From Apostichopus japonicus (taxonomy: Eukaryota > Echinodermata > Holothuroidea > Aspidochirotida > Stichopodidae), in contig NC_092570.1 of assembly GCF_037975245.1 (NCBI RefSeq), forward strand, positions 18,613,418 to 18,677,417: a DNA stretch of 64,000 nucleotides, given 5' to 3'. Both the position numbers and the translations under genes were made by a program. Each line of letters starts with the position of its first letter. Within the stretch, counting starts at the first letter, position 1. Below, in pieces: positions 38,206 to 51,586 of the stretch. Below the pieces are notes generated by a model. The model did not search any database. It worked only from the letters and a program-made list of their open reading frames with translations, and was not told where the DNA came from.

Positions 38206-41200
38206 GAGTGGTTTTTTTATATCCTAATATTAAAATCCTACTCCTTAACCTAGTTTTTGTTTTTTTTTTCTATTGTGATCCTTCATTTGTCCTTCCCAGT
38301 TTCTCTGTGAGCTTTTCTTCTTATTGCTGGGTCATTATTACTTTTTTTTTTTTGACAATATTCTTTTGTGTTCATCATCAAGGTTGATTTGAAAAACCAA
38401 TGGCTCTCTTTTTTGGACTATACTTCTACTACAACAGTTGAGTCTGTGTGTCCTCATTTAAGGTCAAGTTACAACCCAGTGGCTTCTGCAGTGAGTGTCG
38501 TCTATCTGTGTTTGCACACACAGGATTTGCTTTTATCTGGTACAATTTATACTTGTGGAATTATAACAACCGTGAAAAAGTGTTTATCTGTCTGGATTAG
38601 AAAACAGGGAGGTTTGTCGGTAAGTGTTGGAGGACTGGCAGATTTTTGAAAATGGCCTCAGTTATTCAGTGTTTGTGACAACATGACATCATTTGAGGAT
38701 ATTTGTGATCAATCAAGCAAATTTTTCATGTTTGGAATAACAGGTTTGTTTGTCAGTAATTGATTCCCCCCCCACCTTTCCTTTCAACCATTTCTCGTTG
38801 TAACTTTAGATCGGAGGTTAAAATTTGTTGTGCCGTATGTATACGCATTGTGTGCATAAATCCATTTCTACAACAAGATGCAAATAGTTTTGCTGCTGTA
38901 TGTGCAATCACTGTCTAGAATCACATCCAGTTCTCAACACATTCTGTATAAATAAAGTGTATTATTTCATCATGCATACATACACATTCGTATACATGTG
39001 TCAGTCATATCCAGTATAGGGTTAGGCCTGTTCCGTATTTCAGTAGTGTGTAAAAACAGCTGTGATTGATCGGTATTATTGTCTTTCTACTTTAATAAGT
39101 CTTCATTCATGAAGAATATTTCTTTGGAAAATAACAATTTAAAAATTTAAAAAAAAGGAGAAATAGACAGATAAATTTGGGATATATAGTCTCACATGGA
39201 TAACTCTGAATAATGGGGGATGATTAAGCCAGAATTCTTGGGATTTTGTCCCAAAAGATTTCATTCATTTATTACAATTTGTCAGTCATTGTGTGTCACT
39301 TATATACAATTGTTGATCTGCCATCGTGTGGCCTAAATCCTTAAAGAATATCACTCACGGCAACACTGCAAATCGTACAAAAACAATTGTGTAAAATTTA
39401 TTTCCATTCGCCTGCTATTGTCAACTTTATTTACACATCTAGGGATAGTCAGTATAGCCTATGGCCGCATGGGTCGTTGACATAGTGTTTCAAACGTTGT
39501 CGTTGGCAATGTGTTCATTCTGTTACCATTTCTCTGGTGCCATTTTAGTACATGTATATATTGCAGTATCACATATAACTCACATACATTCAAAGCAAAC
39601 AGAGACATTTCTCTCTCAATCAAGCCTGCTCTCCGCCAGCATCAATTAATAGCTTTCTGTGAAACATGCCTTCATGTAGACCGTACAAATCCAATTTCAT
39701 TGTCACATCAAAATGTGGAAATGTCTGTGGTGTGGTTTGTTACTTAGTATGCATATATATATGATGATTGTACAGAATAAATATATAATTATATATAGGG
39801 ATGGCCTATAGCATTGTAGACTAAATCACCTTATAGTGTTCCATTATAATGCCTGTAGAAATTCAATTTTCCATTGTGTCACCGACTTGAAATATCATTA
39901 GTTGTCTTAATTCCCCTCCACCCCCCCTATTATTCTTGAACAGGAAATTATTTTAACTCGGTTGTGATGTTTAATTATTTGCAGTACACCCCTTTAAACA
40001 TTCTGGTAGCTTACTTTCGATTTGTGCTCGCTACTACAGCTTCCTTTTAGTTCTGTGTAGGAATAATATACACATTAACATATATGTGTTATATATTGGA
40101 TTTTAGAGTGTGTGTTATAAAGTGTGAGTAGTTTAGTACACACTATATGTATGTATATATAGTCACTGCTACATGAAATGGCCAAACCATCACTATAGTA
40201 AATTTGCTTTATCATTTTACTGCCATATTTGAACTTCCCTTTTGGTTTAAAATATCATATTTTTTTATAATCAGGGTGATGGAAACAAAATTCTTTCACT
40301 TTTATGTAATGTGTCTTCAACATATTTTATACATAATTATGTTAATAACAATTAAAGGAGGAATTCCAACAGGTTGAAAAATATTTACAAATAAATTGCA
40401 GTGGGGAAATAATTTCTGGAAAATTAGAATTTGAAGTAAAGCTTGAAAATGACAAAGTTTTATAAACTATATAAAATGTAAAGTTCATCTTTGTTTTGTG
40501 TATAAAATAATGCACCTGCATATTAGTGCATTGGAGTCTATGTGCAGTCTTAACTTGGATTTGGTGTATATAAATATACTAATACGGATTTTTTTCAATA
40601 TTTTATTAGGTAACAAGACGTTCGAACCTAAAACAAAAATAATATAAAATTTGTAATATCAGTAATAACTTTAGGAGAATATTTTGCTGATAAAACTAGT
40701 CTAGACAACTAAAGGAATCTGTTGCTTTTGTGTAATATATTCCATTTGACCGCTGATTTGCTTTGTCATGTATTTGCTCATGAATATTCAATGGTACAGT
40801 AGTATCAACATTTTAAAATGTTTTAATATGCAGTTTTAAGAAATAGGATTTCTCTGTTAAGTTTTGTTCAAATACAGAACCCTGGTCCTCGGTTACGATC
40901 AACTATCTGTTGTGAATAAGTTCCCATAGTCAAGTGTTAATATTGCAAAGTCTGTGTAACACATACAGTGGGATTTATTCGAAAAGTATAGTGGACGGCC
41001 CCATTTGCATTGTCTGAAGTTGCCCACACATATGTGCTGAATATTCAGTGGTTTGGAAGGTGTGGCCTCCATATGTGTGCAATGTATGCATTACGCAGCG
41101 AGGAAAATACCTTTCATTTGGTAGATTTCAGAAACGAATAGAATTTATTTAGGATTATTTGTACCTATGTAAGTGACAGTATAATACTACGTAACAGGTA

Positions 41201-41460
41201 ATAGTTTATAGATTCCTATGTACAGGAAGATTTGTATTAAACTTGAAATTACTAAAATAATAGAAAACAGCTTTTAATGTATATCGTCTAAACGGATTGA
41301 CGGAATAGAAGCCACATCGTTATACACTTGTTAACTACTTGGATAGCATACATATATATTCTCATAGGTGCGTAATATTTATAGAAGCTGGGACATTTTG
41401 ATCTTTCCTCAACTTCCTTCCTCCATCCAGATTTTGTTTATACCTTTTAGAGCTTTGACT
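38206..41460. other. Non-coding stretch, no gene recognised
   Basis: A pyrimidine-rich stretch ending in CCCAG (AG at 38298-38299) resembles a splice acceptor but has no exon-like sequence after it. Otherwise this is AT-rich DNA with short frames only, and AT-rich patches at about 39750-39800 and 40080-40160. Confidence 0.5.
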
Positions 41461-41536
41461 TGTGGTACGTCTGTTCTCGTGTGGTACGTCTGTTCTCGTG
41501 TGGCACGTCTGTTCTGGTGTGGTACGCCTGTTTTTG
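41461..41536. repeat. 19-bp tandem repeat, four copies
   Basis: TGTGGTACGTCTGTTCTCG occurs at 41461 and 41480 without change, then with substitutions at 41499 and 41518. The period is 19 bp, so the copies shift reading frame and the overlapping open frames are by-products. Confidence 0.9.
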
Positions 41537-41822
41537 TGTTCTAGCATTAGTTGTGTTTGTACTTGCACCTCCTCCCCCTTATGGATCTGTCCTGGTTATA
41601 ATGTATACTCACGACATTTTGGGAAATCTAGTACATATAGTTGATAGTACTAAGCCTACATCTGCAAGAGCCTGGTACTCATTCTGGGGGCATTCTACTT
41701 ATAGCATATACTCGGAGCATCATGGATATATCCACTGAATTAAGTCTATGCTGTACACTCTTTCAACTACCGTCTGAGGTAATATAGCAATAATGTTATA
41801 ACTGTATGTAATAAGCACTAAA

Positions 41823-41823
<1 letters not shown>

Positions 41824-41890
<67 letters not shown>

Positions 41891-41891
41891 A
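41824..41891. repeat. (TA)n microsatellite
   Basis: About 68 bp of TA dinucleotides with a single interruption near 41876. Confidence 0.95.
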
Positions 41892-43464
41892 CAGAAAATC
41901 TGCTGTAGCGGGAATACTTGGTCCGCCATAAATTCACGCACGTTGATGATTATGCACATAATTACACAGGTATCACTCAGCACATGCACGCAGTAGTAGT
42001 AGAAGTAGTACATTATAAATTCCACATGAAGAAACTGAGGATTTTCAAAACGATGGTTCAGATTATTCTCTGGAATTAGATGTACATGTCCAAGTTAAGT
42101 CAGTAAAATTCAACATAATGTTCTAAATGGTGTTACACTGATACCGCTAATCTGCGTTATCATTTTTGTAATTTTAACCTTTCTCTCACTCTCTTACTCT
42201 GTGTACTGTGTCTTCTACCTGCCCCCCCTTTCCACCCACCCCCACCTGTCTGCTCTCCCATTTTCAACTGAGGTTTTGATGTTAATATTTTTCTTTGTGT
42301 TCACTGTAAGTATAATGAATACATTAATACATCTTAATTTGAAGATAGCTTCTCTCACTTACACTCTCTTGTATTCATGGATAAATTTACGTTTTTGGTT
42401 GCGTTAGACCGAAGAATAGGGCTCTAATGTCTTGAGAACGGTTATTGGGAAGGGTTGTTGCACTAAGTGAACAAGAAGAGGCAGAGGAACAGCAGACTAA
42501 CAAGAGTTTTGATCATAACTATCAAATGTTGATCCAAATTCCACATAAATGTGGAGCCAATAACAGCTGCTCTATATCGGGAAGTTGCCCACCCAGAGTT
42601 AGTTTGCACAGGACTATCCACGCAATATTTCAATCCTCGTATATTGGGACCAAGTCATAACTTTTTAACTTCTATACAAAATAAAAATAAAATAATAATC
42701 ACCATCAAAATTTCTCATCAAATGCGACAAATTTGAAATCCAGAACCCATTTGACCTGAGTCGTTGAATTAGATAATCATGGTAACGGGTGGTGTAATAC
42801 CTTAATTGCTGCTAATTAATCCAGTCATGTGTAAATGACTGAATAATGGATGGACTAGAAATGGCCTTTGATGAACAAATGGACTTACAAAATTGAACAT
42901 TTATTCTTCACTGTTTCTAGTGAAGAAGTGAAAAGTTCCAAGATTTGTAATTTTTAGTGTTTCATACTATCTAGATATGAATAATCAGCAAGCCTGGGTT
43001 CCCTACACAGGTTCAAGATTGGTTGGGATGGGAGAGGGAGGGGAGAAAGGGGAGAAAGGCATGTGATCTTTGACAACACCATGCAATGTGAAAAGGGTTT
43101 CTTTGAAAATTATTGGAGGGGTGTGGCGGCATAGTCCCCCCTCTTTCCCCTGTTGTTCAGGGTTCTCATAACAGTTGAATGACAGAAAAGCTTCGATACA
43201 TGGCATTTTAAAATTATCAAAGTATTATGCAGAAAGTAGGCCTATGCATCCTGCTATACAGTTGTGTAGCAATTATTTGTATTTGCATAGGTAACTTCTT
43301 CAAGTATTTTAGGTCTTTTATGCAAAGATAAATAATATTTCATGGAATCTCAATTAAAAACCTACTATTCCAAATTATGCGAGCACTAAACCCACAAGAA
43401 TGTTCATCAATATCATTATGTCCATAGCAGTCTCTCAGTAATTTACCGCGCAGGCAGGAACGAC
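41892..43464. other. Non-coding stretch, no gene recognised
   Basis: Short frames at 42201-42660 have no recognisable domain. A small GTA/AGT repeat lies at about 41992-42010. Nothing else stands out. Confidence 0.5.
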
Positions 43465-43487
43465 ATACCCACGTGGGTATATATAAA
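43465..43487 (+). promoter_or_regulatory. Palindromic E-box adjacent to TATA-like motif
   Basis: ATACCCACGTGGGTAT (43465-43480) is a perfect 16-bp palindrome centred on the E-box CACGTG. It runs straight into TATATAAA (43480-43487). A TATA box here would place a start site near 43510-43520 on the plus strand. No ORF follows, so any transcript would be non-coding or a distant first exon. Confidence 0.3.
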
Positions 43488-44048
43488 CCCTAAATTATAA
43501 ATCAGGCAGTCGAAAGCAGAAACTACCCTCCGTACATTGCACATTTATCAAGAGCCTCTCGTAGCGTTTAATATTTGGCTAAGATTTCAGGAGATAGTTA
43601 CCTCGTTTGCCTCATACCTTTTACCTCCTTAAATACGGGTTAATGGTTAACCGCATAGATCTCTCCAGATATCGAAATGGGATTTAACAACTTCGTAGAA
43701 ATTGTAACATTGCTAATTTTGCATTCTATAGAACATCCGTTTGATTTTTGCAAAGAAAAGAGAGAAAGAGGAAGTTTTGTGTGTGATCAAGGAAAAGCTA
43801 TAGATCATGTGTAAAGTAGTGTCAGGATATGTTAATCATTTATTACTTACTGCCTAGTGTTGTAATAGCGGCGTATGACACCAACTGTAGTAGTGTCGTC
43901 CATAGTTAACTAATATGGCATTTCATGGTGAAAGGAGACAAAAATCAATCTCTATTCTGAACTCCTTCATGTTGAAATATTGTGAAGTGAAATAAACGTT
44001 ATATACTCGGTTCCTGCGAGTTCATCACAATTGAACGATTGATTGGAT

Positions 44049-44166
44049 CGTTACAGTAGACTATCTTAATTATAAACTATGAAAGAGATATTTATAACCG
44101 AGAGATTATGGCTGTTAAAAGAACGTTACAGTAGATTGTCTTTAGGATTATGTGGAAGAGATACTT
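44049..44166. repeat. Diverged direct duplication, 75-bp offset
   Basis: CGTTACAGTAGA(C/T)T begins at 44049 and 44124, and each copy is followed about 40 bp later by a GAAAGAGATA- or GAAGAGATA-type motif. Confidence 0.6.
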
Positions 44167-44224
44167 AGACCTGATCTATGTGAGATAATTAATATGGGTA
44201 TTACGAAAGCATGGTTGGAAGAGC

Positions 44225-44314
44225 GGGGATACCCAGGAAGGGGATACCCAGGGAGGGGATACCCAGGGAGGGGATACCCAGGGAGGGGATACCCAGGGAG
44301 GGGATACCCAGGGA
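44225..44314. repeat. 15-bp minisatellite, six copies
   Basis: GGGGATACCCAGGGA repeats at 44225, 44240, 44255, 44270, 44285 and 44300. Only the first unit differs (GGAA). Because 15 is a multiple of three, the frames stay open on both strands and would give G-Y-P-G-R or P-L-P-G-Y pentapeptide repeats. The flanks show no exon signals, so I do not call a gene. A G-rich tail runs to about 44328. Confidence 0.95.
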
Positions 44315-44329
44315 GGGGAGGGGGGCCTG

Positions 44330-47300
44330 GAGGAAGAGTCATTTCTAGTTGATTTGTAATTGTGTATACTGTATATAGTTTGGTATTTGAGACTACTAAA
44401 ATTGTGTATCCATGGATACACTCCAATAAGAACAGTGTTTCAAACTTTGTTTGCCAACCTCTCCAAAGCTAAGAAATGAGTGCTCCAAAAAAATAAAAAT
44501 ATTGCATTTGATCAAGCAAAGATGGTCCTACTAGTGTATTTATTTGAAGAAATAGATAAATTTTCAATAATTTAATACACACGTTCTTCATTTTTTGAAG
44601 TGAAGCATACCTACATACCTACCAACCAATGCAACTATTCAACTTCAGTATATGATGTGATGGTCTTATCAGAAACTTGTCAAAATCTTACTCAAACTAT
44701 GTCTTAATTCTGTGTAAGTTTCAACAAAGAAATATAATCTACTTGACACCATTATGCAGTTAGAATCTAGGAGCCATTGTTGTTGAACGATAAGGAGAAA
44801 AAGAAAAAAGAAAAAAGGGAAAACCCCTACCATAGAAGCTGAATTTCCATAGACCTATTTGGAAGCAATTGTTTAGTTAAGGATAAATTAATGACAAATT
44901 TAATATGTCATCACCACACAGGTAGACCACTTCCATACACTTTCCCAGTTAATACGTGTAACAGTAGATCCATGACCGACTGCAGAGCTGGTGCTGGTCA
45001 GGTCATCAGAAACAAGTTGGACGGACTGGTACAATATAGCTGATATTCATGGTATATTAATGAAATTAGATTAAATATTAATGAATGGTGTTTGGGAGTG
45101 GATGCTACGTAGATCATGGGTATCGACTACCGTTACGACCAATATGTGGCCGAGGGCTTTTAACCTGCACCCACGTTTGTAACATGTCACATTTAGACAC
45201 AGAACATTTTGGGCCTGATCTGAAAGTATAAATACCATGCAAAATGCATTTATACATATCATTTGCAATCATTTATCTTTAATCTAGAACTTTGCAAATG
45301 TTGTTTAATTGCAGTGTGTGTACATTGCAACCTCAGCACACGTAGCAATGTGGCGTGTTCTTATTCATGGTACATAGACTGTAACGTACATATGCATGAC
45401 AGACACATTTGTATAGATGACAATGCTACCTGCAGGTACATACTACCTCACACACTTAAAAATACAGATGCACGCACATATACATGTTGCACATAGCGTC
45501 GTAACATATCTACCGACATTAATAAATGCACACATATAATATGTCCTCAATGTCATTGTTATACAGCACACATGTGGTTTGTTTGATCTAGCAGGCTCCC
45601 ATTGTAGAGTCACTGTAGTTATTAAAATGAGATTGACTGTTGAACAGACCTCCTGTATATTACATATCAAGGCACACAAGGTGGTTTCTACTCAGGCCTA
45701 TTCATAGACAGCTTACATGTATAATGCTGCATGCTCAAATTTATTAGCACTATGTGAACATGGTGTCCTTTGGATGTTTGTTCTATGCAGAAGTCTGGAA
45801 AGAACCTTATCTATATTTGGGTAGGAGTTGAATTTGACTTGGAACTCTTATCATTGCCCATGGTGTCTTGTTTGTTCTTTTTTTTTTTTTTTTCTTTTTT
45901 TTTGGTCAGGGTATGTTGTTCAGATAGGTTCAGATAGGCTGTTTGTTATAACAGACAGTGCACTTAAAAGGCGAGCAGTGGGAATTTTCAGCCACTGTTT
46001 TTAAGTTTAGTCTTTTCTGTACCATCGACACTGCCCTAAGTGTGTATAGACCTTTTATTTTTTATTAATTTTTTTTTTTAATAATGACACGTTTATAAAT
46101 TCGACACAGTTCTACCATCTTAAATTTCAAGTGTCAATTAAGCTAGTATAGATAAATACAAATAGATATTTATTAAATGTTGAATTATTAGTTTGATATT
46201 GAGAGTTGATATTGCAATTTTACCTTTTCACAGACTGTACACTAAGTTCGGGGAATAATGTAGAGTTCGTATTTTGTTTAGCAGATTTGAAGGTTATTAA
46301 ATCTATGGGACTCCTATAAAATACTGTATGGTTCCCAGTGTATAAGAATGAGCGCTCTATATCTATGCAGTGTACAGTATAACCATTTTGCATAGCATTT
46401 TGATACAGGAAAAAGGTCATCCCTGCAATTACTATAGCGAATTCACATAAGATGGTGTATGACTTCCTGTGATATAAACATTGAAAGTACAGACATGTAT
46501 ACATATTGTTGTATTCACTACATTAAAAATCATTCCCTCAACATAACCTGTAGATCCAAGGGGGATGGGGGGTATGGGGGGGTAGGTGGAAGGAAGGAAG
46601 GAAGAGAAAGATGGGATGAACAAACTTCTCCCTGCCTATTTAACTCCCCACCGAAAATTCAAAAGTTCCATTTGTCCACTCTGCTGAACTGCAATTACTC
46701 CCAGACCCTGGATATGGGGAGTGGGCTTCAAGGACAGCTCTCTCCTGAAGGATCTATTCCTGAAGACCTGTGATAACCTATAGAGAGGTGCAGTAGCTGT
46801 AAAGAGTAGTTTAGTCTGTTGTGATAAGCTTTCAGTATCTTAAAACCATCAAAGCCACTTGTCAGTTTGTGTGAGAGACTCCATTTAACCATTATAGCCT
46901 CAACATTTTTAAGCATGCTGCAGGGGAATTCCCTTTTTGGTTTTCTATAAACTCAGCATTTTAATAAAGTAGTACTTATCTATGGTTCGTGTCTCAAAAC
47001 AAAACCTGATATAAATATATGTAACATATCATTCTATTTTTATAAAGTTAATACCATTGACAAGAGTGCACGAGTTTCATTTCTTATTTCTCAAGATGAT
47101 CGGGGGGCTCGTTGAGTTAAAATAGAAAATGTTTATCGTCCATACTTTTTCAACCCCCCCCCTCCCAAAAAATGGGCAGTCATTCTTGTTTTGAGACATC
47201 GTAAATATGAGGACATGATATCGTCTGCTTCGTCATGTTGAGAAAAGATACCAATAATATTGTCGCTTTCTCCATTCAGCTTAGCTAGTATTATAGTCAT

Positions 47301-49842
47301 CTTTATACTCTCTTCCTCCTCTTCCTTTTCCCCCTCCCCCTCTTTTACCACCCAAGGGATCCATCAAGTATAACAATTAAAGGCAAATGGGAGAATTTGT
47401 TTAGTAAACAGCCGTGCAAATAGACATCAAACTTTAGAGACAAAAAAACAAAAAAACACATAACGACAAAAGCTGTATGGTAGGTAATAATGCATATATG
47501 CCCATATTTGATTGAATATTAAGCTGGTAAAAGATAATCGAGGGAGTTTTGAACGATCCATCAAAAGTGAGCGAGGGGGACTGGCGTGATGAATTAGTTC
47601 ATGTCACGGATAATTACTTCAAACAGATAGAAAGCTACTGCAGCAGCAGCAGCGTCGTCCTCCTCCCCCCGTCAGGTAAATATAATATGCTTGTCCATCT
47701 TATAAATAAATTTACATTCGCCTAGCCTCACAGCAGGTAGAAAATAGATGCTAAAATTAAGAGAAAAGAGAAGGAAAAAATATGAGAGGAGAGTCATGAA
47801 TGTGACCTGGATTTTGAGAATCATGATAGAAAGAAAAAAAAGCCCAAAAAAAGAGAAAGGAGAAAAGGGGAAACAAGAGGTTTTTTGAGAAAGACAGGAG
47901 TATTCAGGCATGAGAAACATTCTGTCATTCGGCTGACTAGATTAATCAAGGCAGGTTAAGCGTCAGTCTCTGTCTAATCAATGGAAGTGAGAGAGAGAGA
48001 GAGATGGAGAGGAAGAGAGATTCAAGTGGAAAGTTGGGATGAGGAGAATACATGAAATATTCTTCGCCCCGTTGCGTTTTTATCAACATTTTACAGCACA
48101 TTCTAACGCAGAAACAGGTGAGCTAAGATATATGGCCTGATCGATGTATATACTGAACCAGAAACCAGAGATATAGCCATCGGGCAGATTTCCTCTCGTA
48201 TCTGTGATGCAGCACGGCAGATCCCTCGATCGCATGACGGCATCTGACGAAGGAACGTCGAGCCCCGATCGTCTCGAGAAATTAGAAACGAAACTTGTGC
48301 GCTCTTGTCAATGGTATTAACTTAAAAATAGAATTAGATGTATGTACCCTTAATCCAACTTTAATGGAAACTATAGATTTAGTCGATATAAACAGACCTC
48401 AGTCTGCGATCAAGCAGAAAAAGAGACCAAGGAAGGGAGGAGTTACTATGTGAATTTCTTAGTGCACTTTAATAGTCATTGTATGTTTAATTACAGTACA
48501 CACATGTATGTTGTTATATAGATGCCTTTCATGAACAAAAATAAGTTAAACGGTTAAAAAAAAACTGTGTGTGGGGGGGGGGTGGGGTGGAGGGTACCTT
48601 TGTGTGTTAATTGTAGGTAATTTGTCCATATAATTTAGATATTGCAATCCAATTGCACTGTAGTTCATAATTGCTTAAATTCAAGTTTAAAATAAAATAA
48701 TCTATGTGATCAAGCATATATATAAAGACACTTTAAAAGTAGCAGAGTGGTCAATTTTGGGAACTATAATTTGGACCAAGGTTTTACTGGGTGTTGTTCC
48801 TAGTACGACAAATCTGACTAGCATGATACCATTTGCAGAATTTCCATTTCGCAAAATGAAGATTATCATGTTTTGATAAAATCTGAATATTTTCTCACTC
48901 GTACAATTATCTATAATAGTATATCAATGATGAATGCCACATACAAATAGCTCGTCGGAAATTTCCACCAAAGTTTGGCCAATATTTGAAATAAAAACTC
49001 ATGACCAAATAGTTGACCTTCTGAACTGCATTTGTGTCCAAATATATCAGCACCAAACAAAAGCGAATAAAAGATTAAAGATCTGTTTATAAGTAAGAGG
49101 TAATTTCAAGCAAACTTGAATCTTTGTTGATAAACTCAAGCCCTTTGGAGATTAAATAAAAGTAAATTACTAAAATGGAACAGTTTGTGTATATGTAGGA
49201 TGTATATATAGTGTAGTATCTGTCTGTACATATCAATAATCAAGGCGTCATCAATTATTGGGAACGTTTTGTACAATATCACAGAAGAAAAGTAAAATAC
49301 CTGGTGGTATATGTTTCATGTAACATATTTCATATATATTAGGTAGGATATGAAACAGCCTGTGTCTATGGTAGTACGTATTACCTGCCTCTTTGGGAAA
49401 CTTTCAAAAATTATCCAAGAGAAGCATATAAATTGCCAGATGACAATTTCTATAATTACTATATTATTTTCAAGTATTTGTCAGAAATTGTGAAATATGG
49501 TACTGCATGGCCAAAATATCTACAACAAGAAAGAAATGATGTCAGGAAATATTGCAAACAAATCTAATATATATTTTATAGTTTTTGTTTGTTATTAAAA
49601 TCCATAATCCTCAAAAAATGCTGAGCAATACATCAAACCTAATACTCTGTGCAGATGCAGTTCTGATTCAATTTTTTTTCCATTTTCTTTGCTCAAGTCA
49701 TGTAAAAAGAAAACACAATTACATTTTCAACATTGATTGTGAGTGACAGTATGAAAATTGTCTTTTTCCCCATATTAGTATAAATTTTAGTAATTTATTT
49801 CCACAATGATTTTGTAGAGAGCTAGTGGCCCAGCTTTGGGGT
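44330..49842. other. Long non-coding stretch, no gene recognised
   Basis: It contains T homopolymers (about 45879-45903), GGAA-type repeats (about 46589-46606), C runs near 47153, four CAG near 47641-47652, GA repeats near 47989-48005, and a G run near 48576. A patch at about 48200-48300 is clearly CG-rich (CGATCGCATGACGGCATC and similar) against an AT-rich background. None of the short frames shows a domain. Confidence 0.5.
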
Positions 49843-49850
49843 GTTAAGAG

Positions 49851-51578
49851 TAGTGTTCAACCGATTAACCTAATCGGAATCGGAATCGGTACGAATATTG
49901 CATAATCGGAACATAATCGGAATCGGTAAAATTTACGTGGAATACCAGTTATTTCATACCGATTATTCAAAAACATATGGAAGGTGAAAATATCATTATT
50001 CAAAAACATATGGAAGTTGAAAGTATCAACTGATGTATTAGGTTTGTTCTTTTACTACGAAATATTAAAATAAGACACCCTCGATACGTCTTTCACAATG
50101 TAATTTCATCAAATTAGGCTGCCAGGGTCGCCGATTTTGCTTCCCTCGTGGTTAGTGACTTCAAATTTCTTGGCACAGTAGGCATAGCAGCAATACCAAT
50201 TTCGCGAATTAACGAATGTGCTTGACAGGGTCGGAAATAAGCGGGAGCGATGTGCTAAAAAGCCCTCCTGAAGCACAATTACGAGTGCGAAAAAGAAATA
50301 TAAGAAAATCGCCCTCGTTATATCAGGTGTCTGTGTAAAATTAATTGTGACATGCGTTTGCTTTAGCTAGGAATTGCAGTTGCTGCGCGAATCGCGCAAA
50401 CAGTTTTCACATCTCGCATCAAATTTGAAGCAGTGCGGTAGGGTCGCGCACAATCCCCGGGAAGTTACCGTGGAAAATTACGGCCTGCACGAAGCAATTT
50501 CAGTACCAGCGAAAATAACCTAAAATCCTCACAAATCTCCGACCACATGGTAGCCTTACTTTACACTAAGTCAACTGCATGGAAATCTAACCTTGCCATC
50601 TGTTTATTCGCTCTAGTTGTGTCGCAAATAAAAAATAAAAATATCCTCGGAAACTGCAATCTTCGACCACATGTTAGCCTAACAACCACACTAAGTCAAT
50701 GAGAAATGTAGCCTAACCATCGGTTTGCCAAAAAAAAAAAAAAAAATTGCGTAGCACACTTTCAATTTGCTGGAAATCGGCATTTGTTTGGAAGGTACTG
50801 TAAGTGATACAGTATGTCTTATAGAGGGAATGTTATATTTTATATTGGAGTAGTTTCTAGTTGTTATTATTTCTTTACATCAATCTGGTATTACATTTTA
50901 GAGTAATTTTAAACAAGTTACGATGGTACAATTTGCTTTTCAGTTTGATTGGCCTAAGCTTACATTTTCTAATTGAACCTGAATAGAGTTAAATAGGTAA
51001 CGAATAGATATGTTTAACTTGAAGTTCGTAACATTTCTATTTGTTCATAAACAGTATAATACTGAAAATAAGTAGAAAATAATGTCGGAATGAAGGCAAC
51101 ATGTCATTAAAATTTACACTTTGGTAAATATTGAAGATGGATGGTTTGTCTGAGATACTTTTTGAGATGGATATTTTGAGTAACTATTCTTAGCCCATTT
51201 CAAGCCATTAACAGGTGACATTCACGTCGATGTGGTTAGGCCATTCGCTTAGCACAGTACTGACTAGGTAGGATGTCATATTTCCGTATTTTGGAAATTT
51301 AAAAATAAAACACTTTTTTTTTCTTTCCGAGAAACTCGAGAGGTAATTTGGTACATGTATACAAAATGATACCTTAGAGCCTTGTATAACAACGAAGCAA
51401 AAGGAAACACGGGAAAATCACAACAATTATTGTTTCTGTCAAACTTTATTGCCGATTTCGTATATACGGGATATTTTCTCATTTTCAAATAATCGGAATC
51501 GGAATCGGAATCGGTACGATTATGGAAAAAATAATCGGTAATCGGTATTTTCTGTTATGCATAATCGGTTGAACACTA
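49851..51578. mobile_element. Non-autonomous hAT-type DNA transposon, 1728 bp
   Basis: A perfect 17-bp terminal inverted repeat bounds the element: TAGTGTTCAACCGATTA at 49851-49867 and its reverse complement at 51562-51578. GTTAAGAG on both sides (49843-49850 and 51579-51586) is a perfect 8-bp target duplication, the hallmark of the hAT superfamily. Both ends carry clusters of AATCGG on the plus strand: about six within 49872-49926 and seven within 51491-51568. A 23-bp segment (three AATCGG plus TACGA) is identical at 49872-49894 and 51497-51519, in the same orientation. Inside are a duplicated piece near 49966-50028, a diverged duplication near 50519-50722 and a CG-richer part at 50110-50480. 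No open frame exceeds about 70 codons, so the transposase gene is absent. The perfect ends suggest fairly recent mobility. Confidence 0.92.
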
Positions 51579-51586
51579 GTTAAGAG

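Noticed and set aside
38240-38299. Acceptor of an exon following the CTG-rich segment
   Set aside because: It lies under 100 bp after the candidate donor at 38204, which is very short for an intron in such a genome, and no exon-like sequence follows.
41720-42025. Minus-strand 101-codon frame with IYIYIY repeats
   Set aside because: It is the translation of the (TA)n microsatellite.
44152-44426. Open frames on both strands with pentapeptide repeats (GYPGR, PLPGY)
   Set aside because: They follow from the 15-bp minisatellite, whose period is a multiple of three. There are no exon signals, and both strands are open at once.
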